Assembly (NCBI GenBank): GCA_012845835.1
Contig: JABAKD010000011.1
Location: forward strand, 6,262,381-6,326,380
Source: Undaria pinnatifida
Taxonomy: Eukaryota > Sar > Phaeophyceae > Laminariales > Alariaceae
Direction: 5' to 3'
Length of the DNA: 64,000 nucleotides
The translations under genes were made by a program, and so were the position numbers. The notes under the pieces were generated by a model. It was not told the origin of the DNA. It made no database searches and worked only from the letters and a program-made list of their open reading frames with translations. Positions 31,441 to 42,060 of this stretch are shown piece by piece. Within the stretch, counting starts at the first letter, position 1. Each line of letters starts with the position of its first letter.

Positions 31441-32117
31441 CACACTAAAACCATATATACGTCCGCATACGAACACCAGTCAAAAGATGGAACCCACATA
31501 TACCCTGGGTTCCAAATGGAGGTCCCTACGAGTCAGAAACATCACATAGTTTACATAAAGTCATTACACAAACCTAAAAATGCGTAACAACTGCTCGCTG
31601 CCAAATGACAGGTTCATCAAGAACGCAAGAACAAACTGAACGAGAGGCAGGGTAATCGAAGCAGCGCAAATCATTAAAGCATTCGCCCACCACATCACCT
31701 CCTTTGAAATTGGTTTTGGGCATCAGCGAACTGGGTCCAACGCATGCCCGTAGTGTCTTAGGTGGAGTGAGGAGCGGTAGTAAAAATCAAGGTGCGCTGC
31801 TCGATAACCTGTTCCTGACCGTCGGTATACTGAACAATCTTCGGGCCGCGTCTTCCCTGTGTCAGGTGTGTGAGGAATTTCTTTGTCGTTTTTCAAGCAA
31901 GCGGTTGCGTTGGCATATACTACCTGGGCTTGATGTAAAGGAAAGGAACACCACTCAGCGATCATCTACACGTTAGGGCATGTTTTCATGAGCACCGCTA
32001 ACAAGAGCACCAGACATGCGACATCTACAGGACCACAACATCTTCGACGACAGTGGGGAGAAAACAGGACGTATAATCGTGCACTATAGTCTATAATAAT
32101 GTGAAAAGTAAGTACAG
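31441..32117. other. Unassigned
   Basis: No recognised gene. The 90-codon plus frame at 31704 has no motif. Confidence 0.35.
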
Positions 32118-32240
32118 ACATGTGAAAAGTAAGTACAGACAGGTATGTTAACACTGCGGTAAACCACACGACCAACCTATTACGCAGGGTATTTCGTGCC
32201 TGCATCCGTTTACATGATTGCCTGACAACCTCTACCATAC
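32118..32240 (+). repeat. Direct repeat flanking G-module block C, left copy
   Basis: AAGTACAGACAGGTATGTTA, TGCGGTAAACCACACGACCA and GGGTATTTCGTGCCTGCA align with 33578-33690 on the other side of the block. Confidence 0.75.
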
Positions 32241-32303
32241 CAAACGCAGTAGCATATGCCTAACGAAGTAAAATCACCCTCGCGTTCAATAGTAGTGACA
32301 TCG

Positions 32304-33415
32304 CATATATATTATAAAAAATGAAAATACACTCCAGCTGTGAGATCGAAGATTTCGTCGAAACTCATCTTTGCAAGCTGTGTGTGATACTCCGATCGCG
32401 CGCATTACGAGTTGTGTGTCCTCATTAAGGATATAGGACCGGCGACTCCCCTTACAACTACAGTGTAGCTATCAGGGTCAACAGGATGATTTTAGTCAGT
32501 CTGTGCGCGGAAACTATAAAACCCGTTTCTTAGGGGGACAAAATCTGACAGCTGTGAAGGGAAATGTATCCTTTTATCAAGTGAATCTTGTAAGTCGAAT
32601 AACCGGTGAGGGGGGTGGGGCGGAGTTTTGAAGGACGTGGGGGCCTGGTTTTGATCAAAAGCGAGCGGGTTTGGAGGGGGGGGGGGGGGGGGAAGGGGGG
32701 GAATTTGTGCATGTAAGCTATAAATCCTTTCGAGGGGATAAATCTGACGGTTTTGGCACCAGTATATTATTGGGGGCGGGGGGGGGGTTGGGGCGGGGGG
32801 GGGGTTGGGGCGGGGGGGGGGGGGGGGGCGTGTGGGGCAGCTCAATATGTGCCTGGAAACTATACATTATTTTGAGGGGATAAATGTGACGGTTTTGGAA
32901 ATAATACATCAGTTTATCATGTATATCCTGGGGTAAGTCGTACAATCAGTGAGTAAAGAGAGGGTGGAGTGTTCGAGGGGGTGGGGTTGGGATGGGTTGG
33001 GGGGGAGGTGGGGGGTGTGGGGGCGGGGGGGGGGCGGGAGGGGGGGGGGAGGAAGGGCTTTAGGTGAGGGGTTTGTTATACGTGTGGTGCTAGGTCTAGG
33101 CGATGGTGCGGGTGATGGGGAAGAAGGGGGCGTTCGAGGCGGGGGGGGGGGGGGGGGACACAGCGGCATGGATGGCTCTCGAAAGATAATGAGGTGATAT
33201 CCTGTGCGTGAAGTGTTATTAATGTGGCGGATTTCGATATTTGGTGGGACGTTTGAGTAAGGGAGAGCAAGAGGGGGGGGGGGGGGGGGGGGGGGATTTT
33301 TTAGGAGGTTTAGGTCACAAATAATATTCAAATACACTTCGGCTGTGAGATCAAAGATATGTAGCAGCTTGTTATACGCGTGGTGCTAGGTCTAGGCGAT
33401 CGTGCAGGTGGTCGC
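32304..33415 (+). repeat. Rep-1 plus G-module block, copy C
   Basis: Near-identical to 24963-26030, with differences mainly in G-run length and a few substitutions. It stops at CGATCGTGCAGGTGGTCG, where a TA-rich stretch begins. Confidence 0.9.
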
Positions 33416-33577
33416 ATATATATAATATATATATGCCATCGCATGCCCACCTCGCCTGCTGTATTTGTAAGATGTATCTCTGTCTTAGAATTGGCGACCT
33501 CAGAGCCCCACAGCGGCACGGTAAAAATCATGGGCGTGAAATCGTACATTTGAGACAACAATAAGTTGAAAAGGAAG

Positions 33578-33690
33578 CACAGCCAGATGTGTTAAAATTG
33601 CGGTAAACCACCTTACCAACCCATTACGTAGGGTATTTCGTACATACCGTCTGCATGATCGCCTCCCAACCTATGCCAAGCGAAGTATGA
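33578..33690 (+). repeat. Direct repeat flanking G-module block C, right copy
   Basis: See the left copy at 32118. Roughly 75-80 per cent identical by eye. A second small duplication (TATGACT(G/A)ACGAGGTAA..GAGCGCGTRTATA) follows at 33685-33765. Confidence 0.7.
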
Positions 33691-33819
33691 CTGACGAGGT
33701 AATGTAATTGAGCGCGTGTATATCAAGTATGACTAACGAGGTAACGTAATTGAGCGCGTATATACCAAGCGTTCCTTAAAAACACTGACGATTCGCATTT
33801 CTCCCTCTAGTGCTCAATG

Positions 33820-34022
33820 GCGGAGACAGTGCATGGCCACATCACCTCGCATGTTGTATTTGGCAATACGTATCTCTTTCGTATAATTAGCGATGTCAGA
33901 AAATAATGGTAACCATATGATGGTGGTGACAAACAGTGCATGACCACATCACCTCGCCTGTTGTATTTGGCAATACGTATCTCTTCCTTATAATTAGCGA
34001 TGTCAGGAAATAATGGCAACTA
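33820..34022 (+). repeat. About 114-bp tandem duplication
   Basis: CAGTGCATGGCCACATCACC and CAATACGTATCTCTTTCGTA at 33827 recur at 33941. A third diverged unit may lie at 33440-33500. Confidence 0.85.
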
Positions 34023-34204
34023 CAAATATTCTATAAAATATTCTAGCTTTCGATCCATGTACAACAACAAATTGTGAAGATTTAACACGTTATTTACTAC
34101 ACTTCAACACTGCGCTGCATGCTGCATCTAACATCAAACCTTCTAGAATAGTAAACATTACCAGGCAGGGGATATAAAGGGATGTCTTATTGCTACAACC
34201 GTCA

Positions 34205-34860
34205 GGCTTGTCCCCTTTAAGGATTTATAGTTTCCGCGCACATATTGAAATGTCCCGCCCCCCCCGCCCCCCCCCCTCCCCTCCCCCCTCCCCCGATCCC
34301 TCTTGTTCGAAAACCCCCGACCCCTTCCGCCCCCCCCCCCCCTTTCCGCCTAGTTTTTCTAAACGCCCCACCCACAATTGAAATCGGCCAGAGTAATAAA
34401 CACCTATACGCAGTTGATATCACGTCATTATCTTTCTGACCATCCATGACGTAGTTTTCATTCTTTCCCCTCATCCCCCTCACCCCCCCCTTCAACGCCC
34501 CCTCTTTTCCAACCACCTGCACGATCGCCTAGACCTAGCGCCACGCGTATAACAAGCTCCTACATATCTTTGATCTCACAGCCGGAGTTTATTTGAATAT
34601 TATTTGTGACCTAAACCTCCTAACCCCCCTCCCCCTTCTCGCTCTCCCTTACTCAAACGCCCCACCTTATATCGAAATCCGCCAGATTGATAGACACTTC
34701 ACGCACTGGATATCACCTCATTAACTTTCTAGAGCCATCCGTGCCGCTGCTTCCCCCCCCCCCCCCCCGCCCCGAACGCCCCCTTCTTCCCCACCACCCG
34801 CACCAACGCCTAGACCTAGCACCGCACGTGTAACAAACCCCTCACCTAAAACCCTTCCCT

Positions 34861-34897
<37 letters not shown>

Positions 34898-35605
34898 CCA
34901 ACCTCTCCACCCCATCCCACCCCCACCCCCTCGAACACTCCGCCCTCTCTCTACTCACTGATTGTACGACTTACCCCAGGATATACATGATAAACTGATG
35001 TATTATTTCCAAAACCGTCACATTTATCCCCTTAAAATAATGTAAAGTTTCCACGCACAGATTGAGCTGCCCCACCCCCGCCCCAACCCCGCCCTAACCC
35101 CCCCCATATGATAAACTGGTGCATTTTTTTTTTTTTTTGTTCCCAAAACCGTCAGATTTATCCTCTTAAAAGGATTTATAGTTTCCACGCACAAATTGAG
35201 CTGCCCCACCTGTCCCCCCCCCCTTCCCCCCCCCCTCCAACCCCGCTCGCTTTTGAGCAAAACCAGCCCCCCACGTCCTTAAAAACTCCGCCCCCCCCCT
35301 CACCGGTTATTCGACTTACAAGATTCACTTGATAAAAGGATACATTTCCCTTCACAGCTGTCAGATTTTGTCCCCCTCAGAAACGGGTGTTATAGTTTCC
35401 GCGCACAGACTGACTAAAATCATCCTGTTGACCCTGATAGCTACACTGTAGTTGTAAGGGGAGTCGCCGACCTATATCCTTAAAATGAGGACACACAACT
35501 CGTAATGCGCGCGATCGGAGTATAAACAGCTTGCAAAAATGAGTTTCGACGAAATCTTCGATCTCACAGCTGGAGTGTATTTTCATTTTTTTATAATATA
35601 ATAGA
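34205..35605 (-). repeat. Rep-1 plus G-module block, copy D, inverted
   Basis: A full reverse copy. C runs replace the G runs (for example 34862-34892), and the modules appear in reverse order, ending with Rep-1 (35415-35605). Together with block C it makes a large imperfect inverted pair about 0.8 kb apart. Confidence 0.85.
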
Positions 35606-35880
35606 CTGATTCGATGATGATAGCTGGCTCCCCCCCTCCAAACTCCAGCGATTTTCTTTCACGAACGTCTGCATGGCTGCTCGACACGAGGAACGACGCC
35701 ATGAAAAAGAGAATATATTAACGTGTATTTCCTTGGTGTTGCAAAGGACTATCGGACGATGACATCGAGGTGGAAAGGGGCACCGTGTTTCAGGAGATAC
35801 GGCCGGGAGCTGGTCTCAAAACCGGCGATTTCGTTGAAGGAAAGTTGGGGGGGGGGGCTGTATCGTACAACGGCTCAATA
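35606..35880 (-). mobile_element. MITE-B copy 6
   Basis: Abuts block D. Contains CCAGCGATTTTCTTTCACGA, GGAGATACGGCCGGGAGCTG, AAAACCGGCGATTTCGTTGA and GGGGGGGGGCTGTATCGTAC. Confidence 0.85.
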
Positions 35881-37082
35881 TTTAGTAATGGTATTATGGT
35901 CAATTGAATATTAATAAAACAGGCAAGCAGCCAGGTACTGATCACATGCCCTTGCTTACAGTGCGGTGACATGGCGCGCGAGCTATATCCCGAGACTTTG
36001 GATTCTTTCCCAGGTGGGTGTAATAATGCTCGTCTTTGACTACTTCAAAAAAAAGCCGGCCGAGACTGGAGTCGACTGTCGGATGCCTGGACACGAAGGC
36101 GATTATTACATTATTACAAAAATGATGATTCGTATATACCGCGACAACTTAACGCATTTTGAGACGCGGGGGAACACGCCTCCATCGTTTTTTGTTTTTA
36201 TCCCGATTGTGGGGGTCATGTACACCAAAGAAAAGGCTAAAAGTGTAGTAGGGACAAAACAAACCATTGTATAAAACAAACGTTTTCTCACAGTCACATG
36301 GTGCGAGCATGCAGCACGCACGGTGGCAGCGCAAGCTGTGCGCATGTCTCTTGTACAGGTTCAAAGAGGTTTGGTGCATTGGACTTCGACTGGGCGGGGA
36401 ACATATACATCGTCTCGTCAGAGGCTCTAAAAAAGTCTAGGACGGCGCCCGGGTTTGCTTCGAGCGCGTGGCGAGGATGCTGCAAAAAATCTCGACAGTT
36501 TTTTCCGCGCCAAGAACGAGTCTCTGATATAACTTTTCCCTTAAGAAAATGCCCACACAGCAATGTTAATCCATTGCGTTCTCTGTTTTTCCTCAGGGTG
36601 TTGTTGTCTGCTGTTACCGCAAAGTAGAGAGGGCGAACCCAGCGGTGTAACACCCCGAAAAATGAGCAATTGCGAGAACCGCAATCCAGCTTCAGCCGTG
36701 TTATCATCTCGCAAAAAAGAAAAGCTTCCTTGCGTGTGGAGGATGGATCGCCATATCATGCCCTTGTGACTATATGCACTATGGTATTGCACTTTATTTT
36801 GTGGTAGGCCGGTAATTACCTGAGTTTTTCCGGGTAATTGGGACGTTTTGGCATATTTAGGAAGGAGTCCGTGTAAAACGATGAAGCTTACATCTCAAAG
36901 GTGGTCTTGCCACCTGGGATTCAGTCTTCCCCCTGATTGAGGCTACTCTTCTTCTGTCACCTAAGCAACGAAAGCACTTACTTGAGTAAAACCTCAAGGA
37001 CCTACTGGATAGACTGACGTGCAAGGGGGGGTGGTCTGTCTCCCCTTCCCATCCATGTCACAGAGATTATACGAAAACAAGA
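35881..37082. other. Unassigned
   Basis: A plus frame at 36298-36627 includes SKRFGALDFDWAGNIYIVSS, which is faintly like a beta-propeller (NHL) strand, but support is too thin to call a gene. No repeats are recognised. Confidence 0.25.
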
Positions 37083-37315
37083 AGGTTTTCAACCTGTGTA
37101 CACGGGAGGCATTTATCTGTTCGCGGTGCAAGGCTAGACAACACCCTCAAGAGTCGCATTTTCCCGAGAACCTCGGACACACATAACACGTCATGCTACA
37201 AGAAAGCTTTCAGCCTGTGTAGCACGGAGGCGTTTTTCTGTTCACGGTGTGTTACGGTACAACCCCCTCAAGAGTCCCAATTTTTCCCGAGAACCACAGG
37301 CACACATAAAAATAC
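37083..37315 (+). repeat. About 115-bp tandem duplication
   Basis: Two units share TTTCARCCTGTGTA, CACGG(G)AGGC, TTCTGTTC(G/A)CGGTG, CCTCAAGAGTC and CCCGAGAACC..GGCACACATAA. They lie directly before the RT-element 3' end copy. Confidence 0.8.
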
Positions 37316-37319
37316 GTGT

Positions 37320-37830
37320 ACAGTTCGACGCTCGAGTCGACGAGGGAAGAAAATCCTGAACTCTTCTCGCGATAAAAACGAAGGCACGTAGCGCAGTGGG
37401 GACAGGGGAGGAAGGCCCGCTACGTGGCCCCGGATCTGAGTTGCCACTGGGAGGGAGGGCAAGGGTGGTTCGAGGATCATAAGTTCATCGAGATAGACCA
37501 GCTCTGAGGAACCGCCAGGCCGCGAGGGGACGGGAGGAAGAAGCGGGAGGACTACGGCCACTGGCGTGGGGTGGTAAAATGTTGATGAGGATTAAATTAG
37601 ACTAAAAGCTAAAACATATGTAAGGAAAGAAAGCAGTATATAGAAGGAGAAGCTGTGGGGGGAAAAGGAAAGTGGGGGAAACGGTTGGCAGAAGATACCA
37701 CTGTGCATTTTGGAGGGATTTTCGACTTCGTGGATACTACACTGCTCTATGGAAGGATATTCGATTTACATCGGAACGCGGCATCTACGCTATAATTTCG
37801 GAGGGAAATAATAATGATAAATGGGATGAA
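37320..37830 (+). mobile_element. 3' end of the RT element (Fam-E plus tail)
   Basis: Fam-E (37320-37470) continues into coding-like tail ALRNRQAARG with an REEEAGG-type remnant and then GGATATTCGATTTACATCGG and CGGCATCTACGCT, matching 21860-22210. This joins Fam-E to the RT element and suggests 5'-truncated copies, as is usual for LINEs. Confidence 0.6.
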
Positions 37831-38334
37831 GAAAAATAAAAACGTCATGCTACGCTACGAGAAGAGGTGGGCGATTATATATTTTGAATCTCTCGCCTAA
37901 TATCAGAGGCTCTATTCCCCACCCAAGCACTGATATCGAGCAAAAAGAGAACGCAACCATTTAGGTATAATAACAGAGTTTTCAGAAAAATGGGAACGGA
38001 GCCTAAAATGAGAACCAAGCGTTATCTCCAGAACCATGTGGTGTATCAGAGAACCGAAATGATCCTGCGAAACCTCTTGACCAGCCCTGTGAGAGGAGCT
38101 CGTCAGAACGGTCGTGCTCCATCATACCTGTTGGTTTGTGCTTGCGGACAAGTCTGATGTTACATACTATGTGCGGTGCTTCGGTGCGTGTGGCTACGTA
38201 CGGTGGCATCTTCGGAAAAGCGCGCGGTGGGACTCATAGTATTCCCGAAAGGGCGTATACCAAAAACTGGTACATATGAACGCTAAGCTCGGGAGGGTCT
38301 CGTGCCCAGCCACAGCCTGCACCCCCGGCACGTA
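37831..38334. other. Unassigned
   Basis: No supported gene or family. Confidence 0.35.
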
Positions 38335-38555
38335 CGTACTGTTTTGTTTTGTTTTTGCATCCCTTTTATTTTCCTCGCACTACTTTCTCGTGCTCCCTCC
38401 AAGTAGTATAATAGTAACTCAGATCCGGGGTCAAAGGGCAGGCCCTCCTCCCGCCCATACCCACTACGGTACACGTGTCGTCATTTTTTTTATCGTCGCG
38501 ATAATAATTCAGCATTTTTCTTCCCCCTCGCCGACTCGCGCGTCGAATTATACTG
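38335..38555 (-). repeat. Fam-E dispersed repeat
   Basis: Reverse copy: TCCTCGCACTACTTTCTCG, AACTCAGATCCGGGGTCAAA, CACTACGGTACACGTGTCGT and CGCCGACTCGCGCGTCGAAT. Confidence 0.7.
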
Positions 38556-38664
38556 TCTAGATGCCCCATGAACACCAATAATATTAGATAAGACGCGTGC
38601 TACAATTTAGAGGTATATACCTTTTTTTGGCGACAATAGTTTCCTAATGACGGGGCTCCTTAAC

Positions 38665-39061
38665 GTTAAGGTATTAGTGGGGTATTAGTCCGTTTGACTA
38701 CTTGCAAAATGCTAACCAATAATAACTTACCCAAACTAAGCCTTATAACACTCTCCCCCCCTGAAACGGCGGGATAGCAGGTCGGCCGGATATACGGGCG
38801 GACCTGTCAAATAATTATCCAAGCCGTTTCATTTCCTGGGGATACCGGCGGGGAGAGTATTTTTCAAGTTCGACATGGGGAAAGTCTGAAAAAGTCTATT
38901 CTGGTGGATGGTGGGATTTGAACCCACGATCCCCAAAAAACCATGGTCCTGTCGACGACGCCATTTATTTGTTAAGGTATCAGTGGGGTATTAGTCCGTT
39001 TGACCACTTGCAGAAGGTTAATCAATTGCTTACGCAAACTGAAAAAGCCTTACTTATAAGA
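38665..39061 (-). mobile_element. TRIM (miniature LTR retrotransposon), 397 bp
   Basis: Two direct LTRs of about 86 and 92 bp (38665-38750 and 38970-39061) share GTATTAGTCCGTTTGAC, ACTTGCA and a CTTATAA tip. On the minus strand the order is LTR, primer-binding site (38963-38946, TGGCGTCGTCGACAGGAC), 219-bp non-coding interior, polypurine tract (38763-38751, CAGGGGGGGAGAG), then the LTR starting TGTTATAAGG. The flanks are TTAAC and TTAAT, a near-perfect 5-bp target duplication. It encodes nothing, so its enzymes came from elsewhere. The interior carries a tRNA-like T arm (separate entry). Confidence 0.85.
38905..38935 (-). other. tRNA T-arm/acceptor-like segment inside the TRIM
   Basis: On the minus strand ATCGTGGGTTCAAATCCCAC folds as a perfect 5-bp T stem with loop TTCAAAT, followed by CATCCACCA, as at a tRNA 3' end. 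GGTTCAAATCC is also a canonical Pol III B box. No matching 5' half of a tRNA is present. Confidence 0.6.
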
Positions 39062-39224
39062 TTAATCCGAATATCGTCGGAAGTCAAAACATTTTTTTCT
39101 TTGGCATGATTCTCGTCGCAGCGTGTACCTAGAGGCCATATGGGATTTTTCATACGGGGTCGGTAGTAAGTACTAGCAGTTTTGTTTTTCTCCCCAAAAT
39201 CAGTCATATTGGGAGAGGTCTTAA

Positions 39225-39314
39225 TTAACCCCTTTACAACTGGAAACCCGTTTTTGGGGACAAAATTACTTGGCTTTAGTATAGGGAGGGGTTCGACGGT
39301 TCTAAAGGGGTTAA
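39225..39314 (+). mobile_element. MITE-A inside Fold-C
   Basis: A 90-bp element with perfect ends TTAACCCCTTTA and TAAAGGGGTTAA. The uninterrupted site in the copy at 18650 reads CTTAAGCTCCC, so insertion was at TTAA. Confidence 0.9.
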
Positions 39315-39391
39315 GCTCGCCAAATTGGGGAGAACCTCGCTCTCAAAAAAAAAGTGCTGTCCAGCATCTCTATCGTAGCGCGCGTCATAAG

Positions 39392-39800
39392 TGTTCAATA
39401 TAGGCCCAAAAACAAGGATATATTATAACAACTCACCTTCTGCTAGAACGACGATTTTGTGTTGTTGGGGCTCCTTAATTAACCCAAAAATCGTCGGTAT
39501 AAGCATTTTTTCTTCTTTAAGGTGCTCATGATTCTCGTCGCGTGTTACCTCTAGGTAGGCCAGATATGGGATTTTTCATACGGTCGAGGTAGTAGCAGCA
39601 GTTTTGTTTTTCTCTACAAATCAGTCATACATTGGGGAGAGGTCTTAAATTCCCAAAATTGAGGTGTAGTACTGAGAAAGAAAGTGCTAATATATCATCT
39701 TAGCGCGCGTCACAAGTGTGTTCAATATAGTCTAGGCCAAAAACAATAGAATATTATATTATAATAACACCTTTTTCTGTTAGAACGACGGTTTTGATTT
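39392..39800 (-). mobile_element. Second and third Fold-C units in tandem
   Basis: A second Fold-C unit (TTCAATATAGGCCCAAAAAC to CATCTTAGCGCGCGTCACAA) follows the first head to tail, and a third begins at about 39715 and stops near 39800. Confidence 0.7.
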
Positions 39801-41100
39801 AAGGATGCCCCCCCCGTCGTTCACAACAAAAAAACATGCGCCATGGCACCACACAGGACAAGCTACCGTCTTCCATCGTACGCGGGCGCTCCCTCCTCAG
39901 GGATTTTCGAACCACCGTGTTCGTGAAACCGAATCCGGCCGTGTGGTTCGCGAAACCGAATCCGGCAGTTTCACGCACCCAATGCTGTTTTTGCTTGAGA
40001 GGGGGAGGGTCATGCAATAATCATGTACCCGCCGACGAGTAGCACCCGAGACGGCGTACTGTCTGTTGTCTCCTTGAGAACTCATTATTCATATGATACG
40101 TCTTGGTTATACTTGACAGCTTGTAGCAGCAGTGTGTATTTTCAGTGATTGGATCGGACGGACAGACGGACACATCTATTTGGAATTTAGGGGCATAGAC
40201 AACCAACTCCCACACAGCGAACAGGGAAAATGTGGAATCGCGCCATGTGTACGTGCCGAGAAAAACGGAAAGCAAACTCAAACAAAGTGTTTTATTTCTT
40301 GTGGTACTAATTTATAACAAATTTTCAAGGACGTCAACCGTGAGTTCGACGAATTTCAGGTCAATACTCATCTTTGCAAGCTGCGTTGTTGGTACTCGTA
40401 ATATATTTGTCCAGAAAATTGCCATCGCCGCGGTAAGAAAACGCCGACAATTATCTATCAACTCCCCGTGGGAATTCGAGATGACACGCCGTGTTACATC
40501 ATCGACCTCACGAAGGTATGTAGGTAGCCCAGGCGGCGTGCGGCCAGGGTAGGCGAGAAGCGTGTCTAATGTACAAGGCATGGTGTACGACAGGCGAGCA
40601 CCATCATACCCTCATACAGTAGAGTAGGCAAGGCGGTTCAAGTGCGAAGGGATTTTGGCCACCCCATTCGCCCTACACTACATATCGAGATAGGCGCACT
40701 TGTATATTCAGAGTTAACAGTCTCGTGCACCAACACATATACCCGCCCTATATGAAGTGGGCGCCATATATAGGCCACACTACTAGTGGCACTGCATGTG
40801 TTGCCGACTTACACGCCCTGCAACAGTGTAGACGCTTGGCAAGACCGCGCTTCTTGATTTTTCGCTCAAGATTCGGAGGTCCCAGCAACAAAAGAGAACC
40901 AACCACAACCGCCTGCGCCCCTTCGGTAGTTAAAAACTTGGAATTTCAATATAGTTGAAAAAATTTACATAAAGTGGGCTCTTGAAATCCTCCTAGAACA
41001 CTGCTGCCCGGGCCCGCACGCTTTTGGATCAAACCGCTTGGACACACCAGTGTTTTTTTGTTTTGCTGTGCGCACAGCAAGGGCCGAAGTAAATATAAAC
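39801..41100. other. Unassigned
   Basis: A short duplication CCGAATCCGGC(C/A)GT(G/T) lies near 39930-39970. No gene supported. Confidence 0.35.
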
Positions 41101-41214
41101 CAGGGCCTTTCGTATCGCGGTTCGAGTCGGGTCGGGGTCGGGAGGTTTTCAACTCGTGGGTCACCATGACCCGATCCGATCCGCAAAAAATGGCCAGACC
41201 CACGAAAGGCCCTG
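41101..41214 (+). mobile_element. GGGTC (hAT-like) element, intact ends
   Basis: A 114-bp element with a perfect 13-bp terminal inverted repeat, CAGGGCCTTTCGT and its complement. Subterminal GAGTCGGGTCGGGGTCGGGA and GACCCGATCCGATCC are the family core. The flanks AAATATAAAC and AAATAACAAC agree at 8 of 10 bases, an imperfect duplication. The CAGGG tip and GGGTC motifs point to hAT (inference). Confidence 0.75.
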
Positions 41215-41519
41215 AAATAACAACTACTCAGGAGGCAAAGCACACACACAAACAGTGGTGCACCATCACGAGGCGTTTCGGGTGGTCCGACACGATAGCA
41301 TGCTTGGATACATACTCAGGATATTGAGAAGCATAGTCCATGTTCGTATTAATAGCACGGTTGTATTCCCCCCGAACGAAACTCGTTCGTGTGCTGTTTT
41401 CCGTCGTGTTAGCGGCGAGATCAATCAAGGGCCGGTCACGAAACGTCTTGAAACAGAGACAACAAGAGATACAAAACAGTTCTACTGGGATTAACAGCCA
41501 ATTCCAGTGCATGTACCAT
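41215..41519. other. Unassigned
   Basis: No supported gene. Confidence 0.35.
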
Positions 41520-42060
41520 TGAAGGAAAAAACAAGAATAAGAACAAGAAGAACATGCGCTTGACTAGGGGAGTCCTCGAGATGATTAGACCGGAATAGAT
41601 CGAGAATATGATACCCTAAACACGCAGCGTGGATTGTGGCAAAAAAGTTCCATCCAGGTGAAAATGAAAGAACAAGAACAAGAACAAAAAGAACACGTGA
41701 CTGGCTGGGAATCCTGGAGAAGGTGTGACGGGAATCCATGGAGAATACGGTATCCCAAATACGCAGTGCTTATTGTGGCAAAGAATACACACCCATGCCC
41801 ACAGAGAAAGGCCGCTAGAGCACATACCAGGCATCACGGTTATGCAAACCCCACGGTGATTCGATTCAAACACCTCGAGAGTAAAGCGGGTGTTATTTAA
41901 ACGCAGTGTGTGCGCGCATTATGGCAAAAAGATTCATCCATGACGATTCGACCGAAATAGACCCAAACTTCGCTCTCCCTCAAGTATCCAAAAACGCAGC
42001 GTGTATTATGGCAAAAAAAGTCCTTTCTCATGTCCACGGAGAAAGGCTGTCAAACTCCAC
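41520..42060 (+). repeat. Degenerate tandem repeat downstream of EF1-alpha copy 1
   Basis: Four diverged units centred on ACGCAG(C/T)GTG and TTRTGGCAAAAA occur at about 41617, 41755, 41898 and 41991. Each is followed by a CCATG..CACGGAGAAAGGC-like part in the better units. AAGAACAAGAAC blocks separate them. No gene called. Confidence 0.6.

Larger units (their letters stand above)
38590..39391 (-). mobile_element. Fold-C element holding a TRIM and a MITE-A
   Basis: The terminal inverted repeats are GACGCGTGCTACAATTTAGA on the left and CATCTCTATCGTAGCGCGCG on the right. With the two nested elements removed (38665-39061 and 39225-39314), the interior lines up with the copies at 18650 and 39400. 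Both insertions fell in TTAA-containing sites. Confidence 0.85.

Noticed and set aside
38905-38935. A tRNA gene or tRNA pseudogene by itself
   Set aside because: Only the T arm and acceptor 3' strand are present, and they lie inside a TRIM with defined LTRs, so it is treated as part of that element.
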